The notes: generated by a model from the sequence alone, not told the origin. Positions 20,228-28,730 are shown, counted from the first letter of the stretch. The stretch: 64,000 nt of DNA from Rhodanobacter sp. C05 (GCF_002001165.1 NZ_MUNQ01000005.1:248001-312000); one strand, 5' to 3'. Made by a program: numbers and translations.

Positions 20228-20656
20228 ATTCCGTCCGTGTAGTTGGCTACTTGTCAACGCCAATTGGCCTTACTAAGAAATGGGAGACAGTGGCGATTCG
20301 CTGATTTCAGAGATCACAGAAGCAACCGCGCGTGTGAGATCCCTACGGGATCGGAGACTATCCAATCTCAGGACGCTGTACAAGACGGATAAGTACCCGA
20401 ATCCTCAGCTTCCGATGTCTGATTCATGCAGCGAGCCGGTCTTGCTCTGAGTCCGTTATCTACTCGGACTCGGAAAGTCCGAACTGGGCCAGCTGCCACA
20501 GTTGCAGGAAGAAGACAGCGGCAATCCCTGCGGAAACGCTATCCCAATTTTAAAGCGTCTCCTTGACAGGAAAGCTCGCTGCATTCTATAAACGAAGAAT
20601 TACTTATTTCCGGGCGCGGTCGGTCGAAGGACAGTGCCGATTTCGAGACAGCCAGC
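20228..20656. promoter_or_regulatory. Divergent intergenic region between DUF3228 and the serine-kinase-like gene
   Basis: About 430 bases with no supported coding frame. It must hold promoters for both divergent genes. A short perfect palindrome (gatccc-tac-gggatc) occurs at about 20337-20351. I cannot assign an operator. Confidence 0.4.
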
Positions 20657-21130
20657 ATGTCAGAAACAAGGCCTAAAGCATTGAGTGCGGATTCGATCTG
20701 GATGGTTGAAAGGTGCGCAATACTGCCAAGCGAGGAGCACGACCCATCTCACGCTGTGAATCTCGCTACTTCGATGCGCGAGACTGGTGTCTGGCAAATT
20801 CCAATCATCTTGGAACGAGAGAGTCTCGCCGTAATGGACGGCCACCATCGCCTGGCTGCCTCGAAATTGCTAGGCTTGCGTTACGTACCCGCGCTGTTGC
20901 TCGACTACTCGAATGTGAGAGTGGCCGCTAGACGTGCAGGTTTCGTTGTAACTCCAGAAGCAATCTTGCAACGCGCTCGAATGTGCGACCTGTATCCAAG
21001 TAAGACGACGCAGCATTTATTTTCTTCGCCGATACCGAATTGCAATATCGCGCTGTTGCACTGCCACGAGCCTGCCAGCGGGGCTCTGATTCACACTAAA
21101 GCCAAAACAGACTGTCTTGAAAACACATAG
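20657..21130 (+). CDS. ParB-fold protein resembling free L-serine kinases (SbnI/SerK type)
   Basis: 157 residues. A ParB/sulfiredoxin-like domain contains LPSEEHDPSHAVNLATSM, with the conserved Glu of the SbnI/SerK catalytic segment. VMDGHHRLAASKLLGLRYVP follows, with the Asp-Gly-His-His-Arg nucleotide/serine-binding box. The C-terminal PEAILQRARMCDLYPSKTTQH resembles what I recall of stand-alone SbnI relatives rather than chromosome-partition ParB, which has an added HTH. SbnI and archaeal SerK phosphorylate free serine to O-phosphoserine with ATP or ADP. It precedes an IMP dehydrogenase by 120 bases on the same strand. An alternative is a ParB-type regulator of unknown ligand; family assignment is fair, kinase function is inference. 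Confidence 0.55.
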   Translation: MSETRPKALSADSIWMVERCAILPSEEHDPSHAVNLATSMRETGVWQIPIILERESLAVMDGHHRLAASKLLGLRYVPALLLDYSNVRVAARRAGFVVTPEAILQRARMCDLYPSKTTQHLFSSPIPNCNIALLHCHEPASGALIHTKAKTDCLENT

Positions 21131-21250
21131 CCGACGCTTGGGCAACTGACCCTAGCTGGTGTCCTGGGTTTGGACCCCTGTCAGCGGCGTGTCGCCGTAC
21201 GGTTGACGCAGAGAGATTGATCGCGGAGAGGCTTTGCTGTAAAGTGTCGC

Positions 21251-22762
21251 ATGACTATATATGATGAGCCGAGCCGCACCTTCGGCGAGTACTTGCTGGT
21301 GCCCAATCTGACGCGCAAGGGGATGGTCCCGTCCGCTGTCGATCTGACCACTCCGCTAGTTCGATTTCCGCATGGCGGCGCCTCTCCGCTCAGCATCAAT
21401 GTTCCGATCACCTCTGCGATGATGCAGGCCGTCTCTGACGAGAAGTTGTCCATCGCACTCGCGCGCTCAGGCGGCCTCGCCTTCATCTTCGGCTCGCAAT
21501 CCATCGTGTCGCAAGCCGAAATGGTACGACGCGTAAAGAGTCACAAAGCCGGCTTCGTAATAAGTGACAGCAACGTTCGCCCGTCGGCGACGCTGGCCGA
21601 CGTGCTGGCGACAACTGGCAGTACCGGGCACTCCACTGTTGCCGTGACGGAAGATGGCACGCCCACAGGCCGCCTGATCGGCGTCATTGCCGGCAGGGAC
21701 TATCGGCCCGGACGAACGCCGCTGAGCACGCCCGTTACCGAGCTGATGACACCGTTTGTAAATCTGACCTGCAGCCGCGTCGGCATCGATCTCGAAACCG
21801 CCAATGACCTCATCTGGTCGCATAAGCTCAACTGTCTGCCGGTCATTGATGGTGAGGAGCACTTGCACTACATGGTGTTCCGCAAGGATTACGATGCAGC
21901 GCAGGAGTTCCCGCTGGAGCTAGTGGACGACAAGAAGCGCCTCGTCGTTGGCGCAGGGATCAGTTCGCACGACCACATCGAGCGCGTGCCGGCGCTGGTG
22001 GAGGCTGGTGTTGACATTCTATGCATCGATTCCTCCGACGGTTATTCGGAATGGCAGGCCGACACGATCGAATTCGTGAAAGCTAACTATCCCCATATTC
22101 CGATCGGGGCGGGCAATGTGGTAGATCGCGAGGGCTTCCAATACTTGGCCGATGCCGGCGCCGATTTCGTCAAGGTGGGCGTCGGTGGTGGATCGATCTG
22201 CATCACTCGTGAGCAGAAAGGCATCGGCCGAGGCCAGGCGACAGCTGTGATCGAGGCTGCTCGCGCTCGTGATGAGTACTGCCAGAGAACCGGCACGTAC
22301 GTGCCGATCTGCTCGGATGGCGGCATCACGCGCGACTATCACATTACGCTGGCGCTCGCGATGGGTGCCGATTTCGTGATGATGGGGCGTTACTTCGCCG
22401 GCTTCGAGGAAGCGCCCGGCCGCAAGCTGCGGCTCAACCACACCCTCGTCAAAGAGTATTGGGGCGAAGGCAGCAACCGTGCGCGCAACTGGCAGCGCTA
22501 CGACCACGGCGGCGGCAACAAGAACGGGCTCGCCTTCGAAGAGGGAGTGGACGCCTATGTCCCCTATGCCGGCCCGCTCAAGGAAAATCTCGATGGAGTG
22601 CTGCTCAAATTGCGTTCGACCATGTGCAACTGCGGTGCCCTGAGCATTTCCGAGTTGCAGCGTACCGCACGCATTACGGCAGTGTCAGCGGTCACCATTC
22701 ATGAAGGTGGCGCGCACGACGTCATGGTCAAGGAAACGCGCGCCGCCCTTGAAGACGGCTAG
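21251..22762 (+). CDS. IMP dehydrogenase, extra copy of the protist-like type
   Basis: 503 residues. It oxidises IMP to XMP with NAD, the committed step to GMP, in the cytoplasm. The TIM barrel is interrupted at about 95-220 by a CBS pair. The catalytic Cys lies in [15 protein letters not shown], and the mobile flap carries the Arg-Tyr pair in [12 protein letters not shown]. The flap and the end ([19 protein letters not shown], then [21 protein letters not shown]) resemble Tritrichomonas-type IMPDH more than the usual bacterial GuaB. It is not next to guaA. A second, divergent IMPDH inside a biosynthetic-looking island suggests a drug-insensitive target copy, an inference discussed in the findings. 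Confidence 0.9.
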   Translation: MTIYDEPSRTFGEYLLVPNLTRKGMVPSAVDLTTPLVRFPHGGASPLSINVPITSAMMQAVSDEKLSIALARSGGLAFIFGSQSIVSQAEMVRRVKSHKAGFVISDSNVRPSATLADVLATTGSTGHSTVAVTEDGTPTGRLIGVIAGRDYRPGRTPLSTPVTELMTPFVNLTCSRVGIDLETANDLIWSHKLNCLPVIDGEEHLHYMVFRKDYDAAQEFPLELVDDKKRLVVGAGISSHDHIERVPALVEAGVDILCIDSSDGYSEWQADTIEFVKANYPHIPIGAGNVVDREGFQYLADAGADFVKVGVGGGSICITREQKGIGRGQATAVIEAARARDEYCQRTGTYVPICSDGGITRDYHITLALAMGADFVMMGRYFAGFEEAPGRKLRLNHTLVKEYWGEGSNRARNWQRYDHGGGNKNGLAFEEGVDAYVPYAGPLKENLDGVLLKLRSTMCNCGALSISELQRTARITAVSAVTIHEGGAHDVMVKETRAALEDG

Positions 22763-22904
22763 CAAAAACTTCCGACAAAACCTCGGAACCGAATAGGAAA
22801 GCAGGGGCGATGGGATTCTGGAAAGGTGCTCGCCGAAATGACGCAGAACATCTGGCCGGCATAGCGCCAACGATGTTCGACGCAACTGACGCGAATTCCA
22901 GCGG

Positions 22905-23372
22905 CTAACCGCCCACGAATACTGAGTCGAAGCCATTCAGAGACCCCGCCATCCTTGCGGCAAGCACATCGAGGTCGGCAGGAGGGGTGATTGTAAGTTC
23001 CGCACTTCCAACGAACGTATATGGTACATCCTCGTACCGTGGAACTATCTGGAAGTGCAGATGCGGCAGGGACTGGCCGGCAGGCTCACCGACGTTGCAC
23101 CAGGAATGAAGCCCTTGCGGCTTTAACACATCAACGATCGCTCGTCCTATCCGATTGCTCAGACTGATCAGTTCATGAGCTTCGTCCGGGTTTAGCATCG
23201 TGAGCGACTGCACATGGCGATGAGGTGCGACAAGCACTGAGCCAACGCTGCGCTGCCGCAGATTCATGAAGGCAGACACGTGCTTGCCTCTGAAAATCTT
23301 ACTGCAAGATAGCCTTCCCTCCATGTACTCGCACAGCGGACATAGCTCTCGCTTTGGGTATATGTATGGCAT
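22905..23372 (-). CDS. HIT-family nucleotide hydrolase/transferase (His-x-His-x-Gln type)
   Basis: 155 residues; ATG 23372 follows AGAGGGAT. The N-terminal CPLC pair resembles the zinc or structural Cys of GalT/HIT proteins. The catalytic block is GQSLPHLHFQIVPRY, that is His-x-His-x-Gln, as in Ap4A phosphorylase and GalT-like branches, where the middle His forms the nucleotidyl intermediate. It therefore probably cleaves or transfers AMP/NMP groups. Last gene of a five-gene minus-strand operon (HIT2, AsnRS-like, exonuclease, nucleotidyltransferase, HIT1); it is 39 bases after the nucleotidyltransferase and convergent with IMPDH. Confidence 0.85.
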   Translation of the reverse strand: MPYIYPKRELCPLCEYMEGRLSCSKIFRGKHVSAFMNLRQRSVGSVLVAPHRHVQSLTMLNPDEAHELISLSNRIGRAIVDVLKPQGLHSWCNVGEPAGQSLPHLHFQIVPRYEDVPYTFVGSAELTITPPADLDVLAARMAGSLNGFDSVFVGG

Positions 23373-23411
23373 CGAATGGAATCCCTCTAGTTCGCTATCT
23401 TTCGGTCCAAG

Positions 23412-24251
23412 TCACGAGCGCGATCGCAGCTTGTCCTCGAGCACCAAATCCCACACCTTGTTCGCCGTCTCCGAGATCTCGTTCTTGAGAGGCAGAGAGG
23501 AGAGACTAAGCTCCTTCATAAAAATGGATCGCATAGCCACCAACGCATCGAATATGGATTCAAAATTCAGATCGGACGGGTGAGTCAGCGCCAGGTCGTG
23601 CAACAACGACTTGGGTAAACGGCTTTCCAGTTTCCGGTGACCGTCTTGGGGCAGTCGAAGTCGGTGAAGCATAAGAGGAAGAAGAGCATTCTCCCTGGAA
23701 AAATCGATTGAGCGGGCGGCCGCAAAGAATTCTCCTCGCGCAGCGCGCGCGTACGTAAACCAAAGCCACGCTGCAAGCTTCGCTGCGGACAATTCCAAGG
23801 CGGATTCAGGCAATCCGGCGTTCGAATGGAAGGTCGCTCGCTCAAGGTTATGTATATCGCCACTCACTATTTCTGCGGTAGCCGGAATCTCGAAAGACTT
23901 GGTGCTGTCCTCGTAGACGATGTCGAGTTTGACAAGGGATCGTTCAACTGCAATGTAGTAGATCGAACTTTGGTGTGTCACCAAGTGATCCGTTGTGAAG
24001 CAGGAGATCAACTCGCCGGCTTCCTCGATCGCGGCGCGAACGGTGGTCGCGCAGTCGGACGGCGATTCCGAGACAACAATAAGATCCAAGTCGGAGTACT
24101 GATCGACCCCTCCCGCCACGACGCTACCGGTCACCAGCAGTGTGCTGGAGCCGTAGGCCTTCACGCCCACGGTGACGGCTTCGAGCATCATCAGCTGTTG
24201 TGAGTTGAGCCGTGCCACAGCGGCTTCGCCAAGTACGCGGAGCGCTCTCAT
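23412..24251 (-). CDS. Nucleotidyltransferase-fold protein (pol beta superfamily)
   Basis: 279 residues from ATG 24251, which overlaps the exonuclease stop as ATGA; a longer start at 24320 is unnecessary. The minimal nucleotidyltransferase motif is LVTGSVVAGGVDQYSDLDLI, with the Gly-Ser and two metal-binding Asp residues (SDLDL). A third acid follows in VKLDIVYED. The helical C-terminal half (about 130-279) resembles the substrate domain of antibiotic or small-molecule nucleotidyltransferases. The family transfers NMP from NTP to a hydroxyl or phosphate. Translational coupling to the exonuclease implies the two act together. Substrate unknown. Confidence 0.75.
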   Translation of the reverse strand: MRALRVLGEAAVARLNSQQLMMLEAVTVGVKAYGSSTLLVTGSVVAGGVDQYSDLDLIVVSESPSDCATTVRAAIEEAGELISCFTTDHLVTHQSSIYYIAVERSLVKLDIVYEDSTKSFEIPATAEIVSGDIHNLERATFHSNAGLPESALELSAAKLAAWLWFTYARAARGEFFAAARSIDFSRENALLPLMLHRLRLPQDGHRKLESRLPKSLLHDLALTHPSDLNFESIFDALVAMRSIFMKELSLSSLPLKNEISETANKVWDLVLEDKLRSRS

Positions 24252-24856
24252 GGGCCGTTGTGCGGCAGCACGAACTTGGCGCTTGATGGTGCGGGATGGC
24301 CCATAATCTTGCGAAGCCATTCGAACGCCAACAAGGAAGTTACTGCATCGTAGCCGGCATTGTGCCAGTCGGGCGTAATCCTCATGCTGGCCGTGGCTTC
24401 GAATTCAGCTGCCCATTTTGCGGTGCGCTTCCAAAAGTCGAAGTCCCTCAGCTCGTCGTTATAAGTCTTGACACCGGCGAGAGCGTAGCAGAGCGCGTTC
24501 AGCTCCACCGTGCGATGAGACAGGTACCGTTTCCTGAACTCCGGGAAGGTTTTTGTTACGAAAGGAAGGTCAAAGGTTGAAACACCCCACCCCACCGGGA
24601 CTAAGGCCTTATCACCTATACCGTGCCCTTCACACCACGCAAGCAAATCCCGTTCAACATCCGACGCGGCCGGACCTCGCCGAATATCATCCTCAGACAT
24701 GCGAATGACTTCCAAGGATTCAGGATCTGCCTCGAACGCGTCCCAGCCTACTTGGGCGAAGAACTGTTGGCCATCCGGCAGGTAAATTCCTATCTGAACC
24801 AGACTGTGGCGGCTCGCTATTGAGCCGGTTGTCTCGCAATCTAATCCGACCAGCAT
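24248..24856 (-). CDS. DnaQ-like 3'-5' exonuclease (DEDDh)
   Basis: 202 residues. Exo I motif GLDCETTGS near residue 5, exo II region VGWGVSTFDLPFV, and exo III HNAGYDAVTSLLAFEW with the His and Asp of the DEDDh subclass. Members remove nucleotides from 3' ends of RNA or DNA; small stand-alone copies also act on short oligonucleotides or dinucleotides. Overlaps the downstream nucleotidyltransferase start by four bases and follows the AsnRS-like gene by 44 bases. In this context it may process a nucleotide intermediate, but that is inference. Confidence 0.85.
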   Translation of the reverse strand: MLVGLDCETTGSIASRHSLVQIGIYLPDGQQFFAQVGWDAFEADPESLEVIRMSEDDIRRGPAASDVERDLLAWCEGHGIGDKALVPVGWGVSTFDLPFVTKTFPEFRKRYLSHRTVELNALCYALAGVKTYNDELRDFDFWKRTAKWAAEFEATASMRITPDWHNAGYDAVTSLLAFEWLRKIMGHPAPSSAKFVLPHNGP

Positions 24857-24900
24857 TCGATTACCTCACGACGGTTACGTTGACAGATTCAGGAAACAAC

Positions 24901-25938
24901 TCAGGGAATGATGTTTCTGCCATTTGCTCTTGGAAGCAGTTGCAGGTCACGGATGTCACCGTGATCGAGAACCCAGAGCAGGAATCTCTCGACACCCATG
25001 CCGAACCCCGCCGTCTTCATCGGATAGTGCTTCTTCATATCCAGGTACCACTGGTACGGATCCGCGGCAACATCGTGCTGCGCCAGCGCCCTTCTTACTT
25101 CCGCCTCGGACTCATGGCGTTCGCCGAGCCCTATCACTTCTCCGAAGCCTAGGAGGAAGTCCGCATTGCAGGCAGTGTAGCCGTCCTCGTCGGCGTAGGC
25201 TTGGTAGAACGGCACAGATAGGTGGTCCCAATGCGTTACCCAGAGCGGGCTTTGGAAATGCTGGATCAGTGCAAGTTCACCGGGCCTCGTGAGCGTGCGC
25301 CACTTGCCATTGTCCTTGATGTGCTCTGGATTGTGCCCAAGGATGCTATCCGCCTGTTCAAAAGTGATCCTTGGATACGTCTCGATGGCGAGGACAGCGT
25401 CCAAGTGTTCACAGGTTCCTACCAATTGTTCCAAGTCCGAACGACAGTGACTGAGGACGTCGCGTACCACATGCCGAAAGTACTCGTCGGCCACGTCCAT
25501 CGCATCTACCAGATCGCCTTGTAGTTCGACTTCGCTGTGGTAGAACTGAGACAGGTGCGTAGTGTCCGTATCCTCGCCGCGAAACGACGGCATCAGATAG
25601 AAGCAACCCGCTTCGTTAAAGCGACACCCGTACTCGAGCATGAACTGCATCGAGTCTGCCAGGTAAGTGGGTTGCCCGAATAAATCGACGGAAACCGGGA
25701 GCGAGTCACTGCCAAGGCCCATCGGGCTGGACACCGCGTTTGTCGTGATCGGCAGGTGGAGCGTCTGGCAGTGCTTTTTTTCCCAGAACGCGAATGTCGA
25801 AATCGAGGTGCGATGCTGTAGCTTGATCAGGAGTCGATACAACGGGTCGCTAATGATGGAGATAAAGCGATTCGGATGGTCCCACGTTACCGGCTTAACA
25901 TGGCTACGCGCAGTCGCGACTTCAGACTCTTGATACAT
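24901..25938 (-). CDS. Asparaginyl-tRNA-synthetase-like class II ligase without anticodon domain
   Basis: 345 residues from ATG 25938 (GGGA upstream; a TTG nine bases earlier is also possible). Class IIb catalytic core: motif 2 FRGEDTDTTHLSQFYHSEVE and motif 3 GFGMGVERFLLWVLDHGDIR keep the ATP-binding Arg residues and match AsnRS/AspRS. The OB-fold anticodon-binding domain (about 100 residues) that starts every true AsnRS is absent. Such paralogues, for example the archaeal AsnRS-related asparagine synthetase, activate an amino acid as adenylate but do not charge tRNA normally. In this operon it may ligate an amino acid to a small-molecule, nucleotide or peptide acceptor. Catalytic core is clear; role is unknown. 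Confidence 0.8.
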   Translation of the reverse strand: MYQESEVATARSHVKPVTWDHPNRFISIISDPLYRLLIKLQHRTSISTFAFWEKKHCQTLHLPITTNAVSSPMGLGSDSLPVSVDLFGQPTYLADSMQFMLEYGCRFNEAGCFYLMPSFRGEDTDTTHLSQFYHSEVELQGDLVDAMDVADEYFRHVVRDVLSHCRSDLEQLVGTCEHLDAVLAIETYPRITFEQADSILGHNPEHIKDNGKWRTLTRPGELALIQHFQSPLWVTHWDHLSVPFYQAYADEDGYTACNADFLLGFGEVIGLGERHESEAEVRRALAQHDVAADPYQWYLDMKKHYPMKTAGFGMGVERFLLWVLDHGDIRDLQLLPRANGRNIIP

Positions 25939-26157
25939 ATGCGTCAATTCCCTGTGGCGTGGTTTGTATGCTCGCTAGACAGTGCTGACTCTGAGAATAC
26001 TCATGTACAAGACGGCAGCGGAACTGGAACGTGCCGTGGGGAGCAAGCGGGCCAGCCGGATAACTCTCTGTTCGATTGCTCGATGAGCAAATTCTCTCGA
26101 TCGGGATCGACGCCATCGCTCTTGTCAGTGCGCTCGCCAAACTTCATCGGCCTGGCC

Positions 26158-26592
26158 TTAGCCTGCAGTGACCGAGAGCGCTTCAAGTATTCGCGAACGG
26201 GATGCTGCGTCGGCTCTCGGCAGGGCTGTAGAATCTGTGTATTGATATGCAGCGTCCTTGTATCTGGGCACGAGTTCAGCAAGTGCTCGGGGTTCGAGCT
26301 GCCCGGCAAGCTGCCCCGTAGCCCACCAGACGTTCAAGCCATCGGGATCGAATGCCGCTTCTATTCTGCGTGCCATCGCAGGGATAAGACGGGCGAGTGC
26401 TCCCATCTCCGTTTCCGTCAGCTCCATGACGCAGCGTGCGTTGCTGCGCGGGACGATGATGACGGAACCCGGCACACGGACGAATTCGGGAACCAAAGCG
26501 ACGAGGCCGGCGTCCTCCGCAACGACGTAACTGTCTTTCAGCCACAAGTCGGCAGGATCCGCCGTACTTGTCGGGAATACTATCGATTCCAA
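26158..26592 (-). CDS. HIT-fold protein with lost catalytic histidines
   Basis: 144 residues. A TTG start preceded by AAGGAGG at seven bases is the best supported start. It aligns with the HIT protein at 22905-23372. Where the active copy has GQSLPHLHFQIVPRY, this one has GQLEPRALAELVPRY, so both catalytic His residues are replaced (Arg and Ala) while the fold-defining VPRY is kept. The flanking pieces also match (RVPGSVIIVPRSNARCV; YQYT after VPRY). It should therefore bind but not cleave nucleotides, perhaps as a partner of the active HIT. First gene of the minus-strand operon, 219 bases upstream of the AsnRS-like gene. Confidence 0.65.
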   Translation of the reverse strand: MESIVFPTSTADPADLWLKDSYVVAEDAGLVALVPEFVRVPGSVIIVPRSNARCVMELTETEMGALARLIPAMARRIEAAFDPDGLNVWWATGQLAGQLEPRALAELVPRYKDAAYQYTDSTALPRADAASRSRILEALSVTAG

Positions 26593-26957
26593 TACTGCTC
26601 CTCCTTGTAGCGGAATAAAGTGCGGCGATCACAGCCAGAGCAACGCGCAGTCCCCAGCGTACAACGATGCTACAACGACCGGCGATCCACAATAGGCTAG
26701 CGAGGGTGTCGGGTTAACTCGCCTGTCCGGCTGCCGATGGCAACCGTCGGGATAGCCGATGGTCCCGGCGATGTATTCGATTGTGGGCAGCGTCAAACGA
26801 TGGCGGACCGACCTCGCCTTCCTTGCGTACCCGTCGCTGGACGGCTGCGCGTGGCATGAGGTTTACTTCGCGTGACGCGGGCCGACGATCGCACGTGAGT
26901 GTCGGCAGTCTCGAGCGCAATGGCAGTGAATGTAGATCCATACAAGGAAGATCAGAA
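26593..26957. promoter_or_regulatory. Divergent control region between the HIT2 operon and the EEP/NadE/NadC operon
   Basis: About 365 bases without a supported gene. It separates the minus-strand HIT2 operon from a plus-strand operon that starts at 26958, so both promoters should lie here. Several open frames cross it but lack ribosome sites. No clear operator is visible. Confidence 0.45.
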
Positions 26958-27200
26958 ATGCCACCTTTAAAGAGCGGCCAGCTGTCCGGAGATGGGAAGC
27001 CATCGTTTGACACCGATCATTTCGCTTCCCCACGAAGCCCCAGCCTGTCGAGGCGACGACTATGGAACGTTACCGGCCGGGGACGACGCGCGCCGCATCT
27101 TGCCTGTGAGTTAGCCGAACCGGTCCAGCCTGGTACGGGTATCAGAGGGGTCCGGCCCCGCGAGGAAAATCTTTCAGGGGGAGCTGCCAGTGACACATGA
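26958..27200 (+). CDS. Small basic protein, 80 residues, unknown
   Basis: ATG 26958 follows TACAAGGAAG with eight-base spacing, a strong ribosome site. The 80 residues are Ser/Arg/Gly/Pro-rich (MPPLKSGQLSGDGKPSFDTD at the start; GGAASDT at the end), without a signal peptide or membrane helix. The stop overlaps the GTG start of the EEP gene by 11 bases, which suggests translational coupling. I do not recognise it. It may be a leader-type or precursor peptide, or merely a leader frame. Confidence is limited because composition is low-complexity. Confidence 0.4.
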   Translation: MPPLKSGQLSGDGKPSFDTDHFASPRSPSLSRRRLWNVTGRGRRAPHLACELAEPVQPGTGIRGVRPREENLSGGAASDT

Positions 27201-28380
27201 TCATACATTCCGAATGCTTCATTACTACCTGACAAATCTTGACAGCGTCAAGATCTGCAACGACGCAAAGCAGATACGGACTGCAGCTGAAATAATCAAG
27301 AAGTACAAAGTCGACATATTGTCTCTGAATGGGATTCAGTACGACTTCGAGAATGTTCCAACCAAGTGCTTCAAGACGACTGGCTTGAACCTTGGCAAGC
27401 TACTCGAAAAGTGGAACTTGAGTTTTGAAGATCACTTCTTCACGCCTTCCAACCTGGGAATGGGAGCGAAGCCAGGAGCCGATGGTTGTTACTCTATCAA
27501 CACCTACGGGCCGGAGGCGCTGGCTCACGCTGACGATCTGAACTTTGCAACGGTACCCGGTCAGCTCTCAACAGGCGCGGCGTTCAATTACAGAGTTTTG
27601 GATCGGAAGGTCTATACGGACCTTATATGGAAAGCATTCAATTCAGGGGTGGATTTGAGCCCCTTTAAAACCCCCGGTGGGGCTGACTTTCCTGAAAATA
27701 TGAAATTGTTCGACAAAAGCTTCTCCGATATAACGCTGGACGTTGAGGAGAAGAAGCTCCATCTCATCCTCTTGCACACCACGCCCTCCCACCACTTCGG
27801 AAACCCAAGATCTATCAACGGCTTCAGGAATGCCGAGCAGTTGAGGTTCCTGGAGTGGTACGTATCAGGCAGCACGGAGTACGGGGTCGACATTGCCGGC
27901 ACGTCCCCGTTGCCGGCGGGGAGCTACTATATAATCGCTGGCGATCTCAACGTCGACATTAACAATCGGGATTGTGAAGGAAGCCATGTTCTGAAGAGAA
28001 TCATGGAAAAGTCGCGTTCGTGGATGAGTGCCGACGACATTACCTTTACGAATGAAGCGCCTCACTTCGCACCAGATCCGTTGCGCTTGGTTCTCGATTA
28101 TATAATTGTTTCGAAGAATATCGAGGTTCTTCAGGGAAAGGTGATCTATCCGGACTTTACAAGGGACGACCGAGGCTGTGCGCAAAAGCCAACTGCGTCT
28201 GCGCAGGGAAAGTGTGTGGTCACCTACAAGCTACACGAAACGGACTTGGTTGGTGAGCAGACGCGGCATTCCGGACGAGAGGACGATAGAGATTATTATG
28301 CAGTAGTCGATGATGAGTATCTCCTGTTCAAAGAGACGAGCCATCATTACCCTATATTTGGGGAATTCAGACTGAAATGA
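27190..28380 (+). CDS. Endonuclease/exonuclease/phosphatase-fold hydrolase
   Basis: 396 residues from GTG 27190, with AGGGGGAG six bases upstream. EEP-fold marks: VDILSLNGIQYDF near residue 40 at the position of the metal-binding Glu, HLILLHTTPSHHFG for the central His, YYIIAGDLNVDINN for the catalytic Asp/Asn, and ETSHHYPIFGEF for the final SDHxP-like pair (Ser-His-His here). The family hydrolyses phosphodiesters or phosphomonoesters of nucleic acids, lipids or nucleotides. The metal-binding Glu near residue 50 appears as Asn-Gly, so activity may be altered. Codon use is AT-rich. It heads, with the 80-residue ORF, the operon containing NadE and NadC. Confidence 0.7.
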   Translation: MTHDHTFRMLHYYLTNLDSVKICNDAKQIRTAAEIIKKYKVDILSLNGIQYDFENVPTKCFKTTGLNLGKLLEKWNLSFEDHFFTPSNLGMGAKPGADGCYSINTYGPEALAHADDLNFATVPGQLSTGAAFNYRVLDRKVYTDLIWKAFNSGVDLSPFKTPGGADFPENMKLFDKSFSDITLDVEEKKLHLILLHTTPSHHFGNPRSINGFRNAEQLRFLEWYVSGSTEYGVDIAGTSPLPAGSYYIIAGDLNVDINNRDCEGSHVLKRIMEKSRSWMSADDITFTNEAPHFAPDPLRLVLDYIIVSKNIEVLQGKVIYPDFTRDDRGCAQKPTASAQGKCVVTYKLHETDLVGEQTRHSGREDDRDYYAVVDDEYLLFKETSHHYPIFGEFRLK

Positions 28381-28616
28381 CCGTTGGCGTTCCGGCTGAC
28401 GCCACCGCTGTAATCGAAGCTTTTCCGGGGCTTGTCAGATGGATTGGCGTCGTTGCGCCGTACGGTTATCTGGAGGGGCAGGCCGACGTACGCCGCCTGC
28501 ACGACCTAGAATCCGAGCACAGCAAGCAAGTGGATGTACGCGGAATGGAGTCGACAGCGCCAACGCGGATGCCTTGCCAAAAATTTCGGCCATGCAGGAG
28601 GTATGCTTGTCCATAG
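28377..28616 (+). CDS. Hypothetical protein coupled to the EEP gene
   Basis: 79 residues. Its ATG overlaps the EEP stop codon as ATGA, typical of translational coupling. The first 50 residues are compact and plausible (VPADATAVIEAFPGLVRWIG, then APYGYLEGQADVRRLHDLE). The last 25 are Arg/Cys-rich and look less like a normal protein, so the end may be frameshifted. I recognise no family. The 28617-28730 gap before NadE has no separate supported gene. Confidence 0.4.
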   Translation: MTVGVPADATAVIEAFPGLVRWIGVVAPYGYLEGQADVRRLHDLESEHSKQVDVRGMESTAPTRMPCQKFRPCRRYACP

Positions 28617-28730
28617 CTGAGCGGCACTCCGCCGCCCCCCCCTTGGTTAACTTCCAACGAAAATACCTGGTCAGTTCTCGACGATTTGCAACGCTCACCG
28701 AAGACTGGTCTGACGAGAGGTCTAAGCGGA

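Noticed and set aside
26003-26169. Plus-strand sequence reading MYKTAAELERAVGSKRASR and, in another frame, EQILSIGIDAIALVSALAK, which recalls the end of an acyl carrier protein
   Set aside because: The two parts are in different frames, the phosphopantetheine Ser would be Ala, and the total length is too short. Possibly a relic, but not supportable as a gene.
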